Shown in pieces: positions 1-6,697 of a DNA stretch of 15,643 nucleotides. The translations under genes and the position numbers were made by a program. This stretch comes from Pseudomonadota bacterium (GTDB taxonomy: Bacteria; Pseudomonadota; Gammaproteobacteria; Xanthomonadales; Xanthomonadaceae): NCBI GenBank assembly GCA_023394655.1, contig JAEXAG010000043.1:1-15643 (forward strand), read 5' to 3'. The notes beneath the pieces were generated by a model, which saw only the letters and a list, made by a program, of their open reading frames with translations, did no database searches and was not told the DNA's origin. Every line of letters starts with the position of its first letter. The stretch's first letter is position 1.

Positions 1-943
1 ACAGCATGGTATAGGCCCAGGCCAGACTGAGCAGATATTCCAGAAGCACCACCGACATGCGGCGTTGGCGCCAGCGCATCAATCCCTTGCCGTAACGCAG
101 CAGGACCTCCACGCCGCCCTGGGCCCAGCGCAGGCGCTGCTTCCACAGGCCGCGCAAGGTTTCCGGCATCAGGATGTAGCACATCGCGTTGGGTTCGTAG
201 CGGATGTCCCAGTGGTCCATCTGCAGGCGCCAGCTGATGTCGATGTCTTCGGTGATCATCTCCTCGGACCAGTAGCCGACCCGGTGCAGGGCACTGCGGC
301 TGAAGGCGCCGATCACCCCGGAAATGGTGAATAACCGCCCATACACCCGCTGCGCGCGCTTGATCATGCCGATGATCGAGGCGAACTCGCCGACCTGCAG
401 GCGACCAAGCAGGCTGGAGCGGTTGCGGATGCGGGGGTTGCCGGTGACCGCACCCACTCGTGGTCCGGATGCCAGGTGCGAGATCATCCAGTGCAGTGCG
501 TGCTCCTCCAGCAAGGCATCGCCGTCGATGCAAAGCAGGTATTCGGAGCGCGATGCCAGCGCGCCCATCCGCAGGGCGTTGGCCTTGCCCAGGTTGCGGT
601 CCAGGTGGATCACCCGCAGCCGCGGGTGGCGCGCGGCGAGCATGTCCAGCACCTCGGCGGTGTCGTCGCGGCTGCCATCGTTGATGGCGATGACCTCGAA
701 GTCGGGATAGCGCTGGGCGAGCGCCGCGGCGATGGTTTCCTCGGCGTTGGCGCCTTCGTTGTGGCAGGGGATCAGGATAGTCGCCGGCGGCGGCGTCGGT
801 CCCAGGTCCGGCAGGTCGTGCATGCGCGGCTGGTGGCGCTCCCGGCGGAAGTAGTAGTAAAGCCCGCCGGAAGTCCAGAAAAAGGACATCAGGATCGGAT
901 ACAGGAACGCGAACTGGAACAGCGCGCCCAGCCAGGGAGACAC
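1..943 (-). CDS. pgaC: PNAG-type polysaccharide synthase, GT2 family, PgaC/HmsR-like (3' end missing)
   Basis: Inner-membrane processive glycosyltransferase that would polymerise UDP-GlcNAc into poly-beta-1,6-GlcNAc. Only about 314 residues are present; the C-terminal membrane part runs off the left edge (E. coli PgaC has about 440). Read from GTG at 943-941, it opens with a hydrophobic segment (about residues 4-25). A family-2 glycosyltransferase domain follows, with nucleotide-sugar motif DGDA (140-143), acid TED (231-233) and processivity motif QRLRW (269-273). A new hydrophobic stretch starts just before the window edge. The GTG lies 1 nt after the pgaB stop, which implies coupled translation; no in-frame ATG fits the conserved N-terminus. 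Third gene of the minus-strand pgaABC operon; pgaD would be expected next, outside the window. In Xanthomonas the equivalent genes are known as hms or xag. The family call is secure; the exact sugar product is inferred from the neighbours. Confidence 0.93.
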   Translation of the reverse strand, partial: MSPWLGALFQFAFLYPILMSFFWTSGGLYYYFRRERHQPRMHDLPDLGPTPPPATILIPCHNEGANAEETIAAALAQRYPDFEVIAINDGSRDDTAEVLDMLAARHPRLRVIHLDRNLGKANALRMGALASRSEYLLCIDGDALLEEHALHWMISHLASGPRVGAVTGNPRIRNRSSLLGRLQVGEFASIIGMIKRAQRVYGRLFTISGVIGAFSRSALHRVGYWSEEMITEDIDISWRLQMDHWDIRYEPNAMCYILMPETLRGLWKQRLRWAQGGVEVLLRYGKGLMRWRQRRMSVVLLEYLLSLAWAYTML

Positions 944-944
944 G

Positions 945-2840
945 TCAGGGATCCTCGTACGGGAAGCTGCGAGCCGAGATGCTCGCGCGCGCGTCCGCGG
1001 CCGAGGGTCGGTTGCCGATGAAATCGTCCGGATACCACGCCAGATGGCGCACGCCGTCGGCGACCAGCGCCCGGACCTGCGCCTGCAACCGTGCCCCGGC
1101 GATCGGCTGGCGGCTGCGCCAGTCGACCGTCTGCAGCTGGAACATGGTCCGTTCCATCCGCGGATCGTGGCGCTTGACCTCCTGTACCAGGTGCTCGAGC
1201 CAGCGTTCGGGGTGGTCGGCGTGCTCCAGCCAGGGCATCGCCATCAGCGCGGTGTAGTCATAGGCTGCGAGGAACGCATCCAGGCGCTGCCCGAACCAGG
1301 CTTCGCTTCCCGGCTGCAGCACCGGCCGCGCATACAGGTTGCGCGAGGTCAGCAACTTGGGGCGCCATTGCTGCGCGCTGCGGCGCAACTCGTCGGTCAG
1401 TTCGATCAGTGCGCCGGTGCGTGCGGGACCGTCGGGGAAATGCTCGGTCAGCTCGTCGTCGCGAAGGTAGGCGTCGTCATGGAAATGGATGCCCTCGAAG
1501 TAGGAGGCCTTGCCCAGGTCTTCGTAGATCTCGCGCAGCATGGCCCGCGCCTGCGGGTTGGTCGGGTCCAGCCGGAAGAATTCGCCTTCGCGCAACGGCA
1601 GCGACAGCGACGCCCTAAGCTGCGGGTCCGCCGGTTCGAAGGCCATCACCGGCATCCAGGCGAACACGCGCACGTTGGCCCGCGTGCGCAGTTGCCAGGC
1701 GACCCGATTCAGCAGGTCGGCGCGGACCGGCAGGTGGCGGTTGGGGAAATACAGGGCATCGGCGGCACCATCGCCATCCGGATCGGCGAACGCCTGCAGG
1801 AACACGTGGCTTGGGCGCACCCGGTGCATGCGCTCGATCAGTGCATCGAGGTTGCGCGCCTGTTGCGCGGGGTCCGGGTCGTACAGATAGTCCATGTCGA
1901 CCTGCACCGCGCGCATGCCCTCCAGCGTCAGGTCGCGACGCAACTCGCTGACCAGGTCACCCAGCGTCGGGTTGTCCAGCACCAGCAGGCGCGCCAGGCC
2001 ATGCAGCGAACTGCCCGGGCCGATGGGCTGCTCGCGGCCTTCCAGGTCGAAGGACACCTGCATGCCGACCTCGTCGGCGATGCGGTTGGTCACCTGGCTG
2101 TAGGCTGCATAGGGCCAGACGATGGCTCGCGGGCGGCGTCCCAGCTCGCGCTCCAGCGTGGCGACGCTGGTGGCCAGGTCGGCACGGATGCGGGCCGTGT
2201 ATTCGGCATCGGTTTCGTAACGTCGCAGCTTGCCCAGGTACTGGCGCACCGTCGCCGCCGGCTGCGTGTTGCCCTGCGGGTTGGAGGGCAGGCCGACATG
2301 CAGTGCATGGCTGTGGGAGGCGACTTCGACCAGGCCGCTGGCCTGCATTTCCCGCAGCTGTTCCCAGGTCAGGAAATCCTCGGGAAGGAAGTCGCGGGGG
2401 CCGTAGTTCACGCGGCTGCCGGCAGGCATGCCGATCCACGAGGTCACGGTGGCGACCACCGCCGGGTATCCGTAGGCGCGCAGCAGGGGGAACACATGCG
2501 TGTACACGCTGCGGAGACCGTCGTCGAAGGTCAGCAACACCGCCTTGTCCGGCAATGGTGCCTTGCCGTCGCGGGCGTCGATGATCTGTTGCAGGTTGAC
2601 CGGCCGATAGCCGTTGCCATGCAGCCAGTCCAGGTGGGCGGCAAAGTTCTGGGTGCTGACGGCATACGCGTCGGGGTCGCCGGAGTCGGCCACCTGGTCA
2701 CGGACGTCGTGGTAGCTGAGCACGGTCAGCGGCAGGCCGGCCAGCGACGTTTCCCTGGCGGGCGGGGGCTCGCTGCGGACAGGTGCGCTGGATGCAAACG
2801 CCAGCAGGCCGAGCACGAACAGGACGATCAGGCGATTCAT
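945..2840 (-). CDS. pgaB: Periplasmic PNAG de-N-acetylase / glycoside hydrolase, PgaB/HmsF-like
   Basis: Partly deacetylates PNAG in the periplasm so that it can be exported through PgaA. The 631-residue protein begins with a signal peptide (about residues 1-23). The N-terminal carbohydrate-esterase-4 deacetylase domain carries TFDDG (104-108; D106/D107 as base and metal ligand) and SHSHALH (175-181; H176 and H181, with the H-x4-H metal spacing). A C-terminal glycoside-hydrolase-like domain (about 309-620) carries the conserved FHDDA acidic motif (453-457). Length is close to E. coli PgaB (about 670). The ATG at 2840 overlaps the pgaA stop (ATGA at 2840-2837), which fixes the start; an open frame continues upstream to 3053 but lies inside pgaA. 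Odd point: there is no lipobox cysteine at the end of the signal peptide, whereas E. coli PgaB is a lipoprotein. Confidence 0.95.
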   Translation of the reverse strand: MNRLIVLFVLGLLAFASSAPVRSEPPPARETSLAGLPLTVLSYHDVRDQVADSGDPDAYAVSTQNFAAHLDWLHGNGYRPVNLQQIIDARDGKAPLPDKAVLLTFDDGLRSVYTHVFPLLRAYGYPAVVATVTSWIGMPAGSRVNYGPRDFLPEDFLTWEQLREMQASGLVEVASHSHALHVGLPSNPQGNTQPAATVRQYLGKLRRYETDAEYTARIRADLATSVATLERELGRRPRAIVWPYAAYSQVTNRIADEVGMQVSFDLEGREQPIGPGSSLHGLARLLVLDNPTLGDLVSELRRDLTLEGMRAVQVDMDYLYDPDPAQQARNLDALIERMHRVRPSHVFLQAFADPDGDGAADALYFPNRHLPVRADLLNRVAWQLRTRANVRVFAWMPVMAFEPADPQLRASLSLPLREGEFFRLDPTNPQARAMLREIYEDLGKASYFEGIHFHDDAYLRDDELTEHFPDGPARTGALIELTDELRRSAQQWRPKLLTSRNLYARPVLQPGSEAWFGQRLDAFLAAYDYTALMAMPWLEHADHPERWLEHLVQEVKRHDPRMERTMFQLQTVDWRSRQPIAGARLQAQVRALVADGVRHLAWYPDDFIGNRPSAADARASISARSFPYEDP

Positions 2841-4909
2841 GGCCAACCCCAACGGTATTCGAGATCCCAGCCGACGTGGCGCTCGCGCTGGCCGTCGTAC
2901 ACCGGCTTGGACCAGTTGACGCCGTAGGACAGCGTGCGGCCAAGGCCCAGCCCCCACTCGTGCCGGTACTGCGCCCGCGGCACCAGGGCCGTACCGTGGC
3001 CGTGCTGCCGGTATTGGCCGATGGAAACGTCCAGCCGCTGCTGGAATTGCCATTCGTATCGCCGCCAGGTCGTGTGGCGGGTACGCAGGCCCAGTGCCCA
3101 GGATTGGTCACGCCAGGGATTGAAGTAGGGCGCGTCGCGGTGGCTGGCACGACCGGCGAACAGGTCGGCGGTGCCGTCGATGGTCAGGTGCGGACGACTG
3201 AGCAGCCGCTGGACGCCGTAGCCGCTCCATTCCCGGCGCCGGTTGCCATCGCTGTAGCGAGTCTCTTTGATCGAGGTGCCGAGCAGGCTGCGCTCGGTCG
3301 GTGACCACGCCAGTGACGCCTGCACGCTGTCACCGGCGATCCCCGATGCGCGTGCCTGCAAGGAGGCGAGTGGATCCTTTCGCGCCATCCGCAGGCCCGC
3401 GTCGAGAGTGTCGCCGATGCGCCAGTCCAGTTCAGCGGCCAGGCCGTTGCCGGAGGCCCAGCGGTCGTGGAAACGGAATCCCTGCACCAGCAGGTCCACC
3501 GCGTCGTGGCTGTAGCGCAGGCCGACCGCGCCGTGGCGAGCCTCGACGCGATTGCCGAGGAAGTCGGCGTGCCGATCAGCGACGGACGCTGACACTCGCC
3601 AGCGATCTGCCAGCAACGGTGATTCGATCATCACCTCGCGCACGCCTTCGCGGTTGCCGAACGCGGGGGCGCCGGCGGCATCGCCGGGTTTGCGGTTGCG
3701 GCCGCCACTGGTCAGTGCGTGGCCGCGCCAACCGCGGTACGCATCCCAGTAGCGGCTTGCCCGCCGTACCTGCGTGTTTTCGGGGAAAGCGGATTGCAGG
3801 GCATCGTGATGCTCGCGCGCCTCCTCGAAGCGCCGCAAGGCGATCAGGCCCTCGAGGATGCCGACGCGCGCGGAGACGCTGTCCGGGTCCAGCGTGCGTG
3901 CCATGCGGTGGCGTTCCAGCGCACGCTCGGGCCAGCCGCGCATCTGGTAGACCTGTCCGATACTCGATTGCAGGCCGCTGTTGACGGGCGCCATGCCGAC
4001 CATGGCTTCAAGCCGGTCCTGTGCGAACGGCAGGTCGTTGCCATAGCCGTGGATCAGCGCAAGATTGGTGTCGGCATCGTAGCGGCGCCAATTCTGGTGC
4101 GGTCTTGCCGCGCCGTCTTCAAGGCGCCATGGCGGATTGGCCTCGGCAATCCGGCGCAGCAAGGCGCGCGCATCGTGGTGGCGTTCGGACTCCAGGTAGG
4201 CATATGCCAGCAGCAGGCGCGCCGCGTGGTCGTCCGGATTCAGCGCGATCGCCTGTTCCAGCACGGTGGCGGCCTCGCGCGGCTGGCGCAGCGCCAGCAG
4301 AGAGTCACCGACCTTTGCCAGCACGTACGGCGGCAGTTCCACCGACTCCGCAAGCAACCGGCGGTAAGCCGACACCGCCTCGGCGTGCCGGGCGCTCGCG
4401 TTGAGCACGTAGACCTCGTCCAGCCGCACACGCAGGTCGTCGTGGTCGCCACGGCCGACACGTGCCCCGAGATGCGCCTGGAGTTGCTCGCGGGCGGCAT
4501 CGACGATACGCAGGGATTGCGCGGGATCCTCCGCACGGACCGCTCCCCAGCCGATTTTCCGGGCCAGCAGATCGTGTTCCAGGCGCGTCGCGTCCTCGGC
4601 GGTGAACGCGGCTGGGCGTTCGCGATGCAATTGCCAGGCGCGATCGGCACTGCCGAGGTCGGCGAGCGTCATCACCCGCAGGCGATATATGGTGTCGTTC
4701 TCGGGGTAGGCCTGGTGCAGGCGTTCATAGATGGCAAGCGCCGCCAGCCAGTTGCCGGCATCGCGAAACCCGGCCGCGCGGGCCAAAAGAACGTCGTCGC
4801 TCGCCGCGGCGTCGGTACGCACGTCCCGCACCGACGGTTCGGCGGACATGGTCGGACCCGCGGCCAACAGCGCGCAGCCCATCGCCAGAGCTGTCAACCT
4901 CGATTGCAT
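2837..4909 (-). CDS. pgaA: PNAG export outer-membrane porin, PgaA/HmsH-like
   Basis: Outer-membrane secretin for de-N-acetylated PNAG: periplasmic TPR repeats guide the polymer into a beta-barrel pore. The chosen ATG at 4909 gives 690 residues and starts a clean signal peptide (hydrophobic core about 5-17, cleavage near residue 23 before AEP); an upstream ATG at 4972 would add 21 charged residues ahead of it. Residues about 30-390 are helical TPR-like repeats (for example the AIALNPDDHAARLLLAYAYL stretch). The last roughly 294 residues (about 397-690) alternate polar and aromatic residues and end in tryptophan-rich strands (EYRWGWP), as in a barrel. The barrel is about the E. coli size, while the TPR part is over 100 residues shorter (E. 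coli PgaA is about 807). First gene of the operon, translationally coupled to pgaB. Confidence 0.9.
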   Translation of the reverse strand: MQSRLTALAMGCALLAAGPTMSAEPSVRDVRTDAAASDDVLLARAAGFRDAGNWLAALAIYERLHQAYPENDTIYRLRVMTLADLGSADRAWQLHRERPAAFTAEDATRLEHDLLARKIGWGAVRAEDPAQSLRIVDAAREQLQAHLGARVGRGDHDDLRVRLDEVYVLNASARHAEAVSAYRRLLAESVELPPYVLAKVGDSLLALRQPREAATVLEQAIALNPDDHAARLLLAYAYLESERHHDARALLRRIAEANPPWRLEDGAARPHQNWRRYDADTNLALIHGYGNDLPFAQDRLEAMVGMAPVNSGLQSSIGQVYQMRGWPERALERHRMARTLDPDSVSARVGILEGLIALRRFEEAREHHDALQSAFPENTQVRRASRYWDAYRGWRGHALTSGGRNRKPGDAAGAPAFGNREGVREVMIESPLLADRWRVSASVADRHADFLGNRVEARHGAVGLRYSHDAVDLLVQGFRFHDRWASGNGLAAELDWRIGDTLDAGLRMARKDPLASLQARASGIAGDSVQASLAWSPTERSLLGTSIKETRYSDGNRRREWSGYGVQRLLSRPHLTIDGTADLFAGRASHRDAPYFNPWRDQSWALGLRTRHTTWRRYEWQFQQRLDVSIGQYRQHGHGTALVPRAQYRHEWGLGLGRTLSYGVNWSKPVYDGQRERHVGWDLEYRWGWP

Positions 4910-4972
4910 TCGCCCAAGCCCCCTCGTGGCGTTGGATGGTGGAGTCGATCGCCGCCGATGCGGTCGACACAC

Positions 4973-5002
4973 GTTATAGCGGATGGGTTGTCAACGCGTT
5001 GA
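4973..5002 (-). promoter_or_regulatory. Candidate pga promoter and palindromic operator
   Basis: On the minus strand, upstream of pgaA, lies TATAAC (4978-4973), a 5/6 match to a sigma-70 -10 box, 63 nt before the pgaA ATG. A perfect -35 hexamer TTGACA (4994-4989) is only 10 nt upstream, too close for a standard promoter; the hexamer at the 17-nt position (CAACGC) is a poor -35. TTGACA overlaps a perfect 12-bp palindrome, TCAACGCGTTGA (4991-5002), with a central CG as in many LacI-family operators. The dyad is seen directly; promoter and operator roles are inference. Confidence 0.3.
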
Positions 5003-5067
5003 TGCGACCTGCGTTCGGCGATCCCGTCGAGCGGTGCGGCTGCTTGCGCGCCATGGCCACACATGGC

Positions 5068-5102
5068 AAAGAGGGCCCGCATCCGGTGATGCGAACCCTC
5101 TT
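5068..5102 (-). terminator. Intrinsic terminator of the tRNA-Pro transcript
   Basis: Minus-strand hairpin just 3' of the tRNA. AAGAGGG (5102-5096) pairs with CCCTCTT (5075-5069), then two T.G wobbles, then CGCATC pairing with GATGCG around a 4-nt loop: 15 consecutive pairs as minus-strand RNA. The same sequence read on the plus strand has two C.A mismatches instead of the wobbles, which indicates minus-strand use. The T tract is short (TTT before GCC). It separates the tRNA from the pga operon. Confidence 0.75.
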
Positions 5103-5109
5103 GGAAAAC

Positions 5110-5186
<77 letters not shown>

Positions 5187-5259
5187 CCGTGAGCCGTGCA
5201 TTCTAGGCATTGTCCGCGGCCTGTGCAAGCCCCCCGGAGCACACGGCGTGCCTTCCGCC

Positions 5260-5288
5260 TTGCCGGCCCGGGGACGCCGCTAGACTAT
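5260..5288 (+). promoter_or_regulatory. Weak candidate hisS promoter
   Basis: The 134-bp gap between the tRNA and hisS has one plausible sigma-70-like pair: TTGCCG (5260-5265, 4/6) and TAGACT (5281-5286, 4/6) with a short 15-nt spacer. No T-box, histidine-codon leader peptide or other attenuator could be recognised in the gap. It is weak evidence, and high-GC promoters are often poor matches to consensus. Confidence 0.22.
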
Positions 5289-5320
5289 GCGGCTGCCACC
5301 CGTAACCTTCCGAGGCCGAC

Positions 5321-6697
5321 TTGATCAAGCCCCGCACCCCGCCCGGCGTGATGGAACTCCTGCCGCGCGAGCAGATCGCCTTCCAGCGCATGCTGGATGC
5401 CATCCGTGAAACCTACGAATCCTTCGGTTTCCTGCCGGTGGAAACCCCGGTGTTCGAGCTGTCCGAGGTGCTGCTGACCAAGACCGGCGGCGAAACCGAG
5501 CGCCAGGTCTATTTCGCGCAATCCACCGGCGCTCTGGAAAAGGCGAAGGAAGCCGGGGCCGATGCCCTGCCGGAGCTGGCCTTGCGTTTCGATCTCACCG
5601 TGCCGCTGGCCCGCTACGTGGCCGAGCACGAGCACGATCTCGCGTTCCCGTTCCGCCGCTACCAGATCCAGCGCGTTTACCGCGGCGAGCGCGCCCAGCG
5701 CGGCCGTTTCCGCGAGTTCTACCAGTGCGACATCGACGTGATCGGCAAGGATGCGCTTTCCCCGCGCCATGATGCCGAGATCCCGGCGGTGATCCATGCC
5801 GTGTTCGAACGGCTGGCGATCGGCGATTTCACCATCCAGCTCAACCATCGCAAGCTGCTGCGCGGTTTCTTCGAAGGCCTCGGCATCGAGGGCGAGGCGC
5901 AGCTTCTCGTCCTGCGCGAGCTGGACAAGCTCGACAAACGCGGCGAGGAGGCGGTGCGCACGACCTTGCTCGGCGAGGGATTCGCGTTGGCTCCGGAAGC
6001 GGTGGACCGCCTGCTGGCGTTCTCGCGGGTGCGTTCGCAAGGCCATGACGATGCGCTGGCCAGGCTCGCCGCGTTGGGCGGGGGCACGTCGCTGTTCGAG
6101 GAAGGCCGCGATGCGCTGGTCGCCACGCTTGAACAGCTCAAGGCGATGGGCATCCCCGAAACCCGTTACGCCATCAACCTCTCCATCGCCCGCGGGCTGG
6201 ATTACTACACCGGCATCGTCTACGAGACCACGCTGGACGCGCATCCGCAGATCGGTTCGATCTGCTCCGGCGGCCGCTACGACGATCTGGCGTCGCACTA
6301 CACCAGGTCGAAACTGCCGGGCGTCGGCATTTCCATCGGCCTGACCCGGTTGTTCTGGCAGCTGCGTGAAGCGGGGATCGTTTCCACGGCGCAAAGCTCG
6401 GTGGATGCGCTGGTGGCGCTGATGTCGGAGGCCGATTTCGCCGATGCGCTGGCGCTTTCGCAGCAGCTCCGCGCCGCCGGCCTGCGGGTGGAAACGCAGA
6501 TGGAGCCGCGCAAGCTGGCGCGGCAATTCCAGTACGCCGACCGCGCGGGCATCCGCTTCGTCGCCCTGCGCGCCGAAGGCGAGCGCAGCGACGGCACGGT
6601 GACGCTCAAGGATCTCGCCCGCGGGGAGCAGGAAACCGTGCCGGCGGCGGATGCCGCCGCATGGATCCGGCACCGACTGGAAGGAGCCCGGACATGA
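5321..6697 (+). CDS. hisS: Histidyl-tRNA synthetase
   Basis: Charges tRNA-His with histidine in the cytoplasm; an essential class II synthetase. At 458 residues it is slightly longer than E. coli HisS (424). Class II motif 1 lies near residues 9-45. Motif 2 (about 108-140) contains the FRRYQIQRVYRGER and RGRFREFYQCDID segments. The histidine-specific motifs RGLDYYTG (291-298) and SGGRYDDL (316-323) follow, then motif 3 GVGISIGLTRLF (335-346). A C-terminal anticodon-binding domain spans about 365-458. The start is TTG at 5321, preceded by CGAGG (5311-5315); the resulting N-terminus MIKPRTPPGV matches Xanthomonas HisS as I remember it. The stop overlaps the downstream ammonia-lyase ATG (ATGA at 6694-6697), so the two are probably translated as a unit. 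Confidence 0.97.
   Translation: MIKPRTPPGVMELLPREQIAFQRMLDAIRETYESFGFLPVETPVFELSEVLLTKTGGETERQVYFAQSTGALEKAKEAGADALPELALRFDLTVPLARYVAEHEHDLAFPFRRYQIQRVYRGERAQRGRFREFYQCDIDVIGKDALSPRHDAEIPAVIHAVFERLAIGDFTIQLNHRKLLRGFFEGLGIEGEAQLLVLRELDKLDKRGEEAVRTTLLGEGFALAPEAVDRLLAFSRVRSQGHDDALARLAALGGGTSLFEEGRDALVATLEQLKAMGIPETRYAINLSIARGLDYYTGIVYETTLDAHPQIGSICSGGRYDDLASHYTRSKLPGVGISIGLTRLFWQLREAGIVSTAQSSVDALVALMSEADFADALALSQQLRAAGLRVETQMEPRKLARQFQYADRAGIRFVALRAEGERSDGTVTLKDLARGEQETVPAADAAAWIRHRLEGART

Noticed and set aside
1044..2927. 627-codon plus-strand open frame opposite pgaB
   Set aside because: Shadow of pgaB: composition is Q/H/V/G-rich without motifs, while pgaB carries all catalytic residues on the other strand.
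5244..5279. Inverted repeat CGGCGT / ACGCCG upstream of hisS as a possible leader attenuator
   Set aside because: Only 6 bp with a 24-nt loop, no His-codon leader peptide, and no T-box-like sequence; expected by chance at this GC content.
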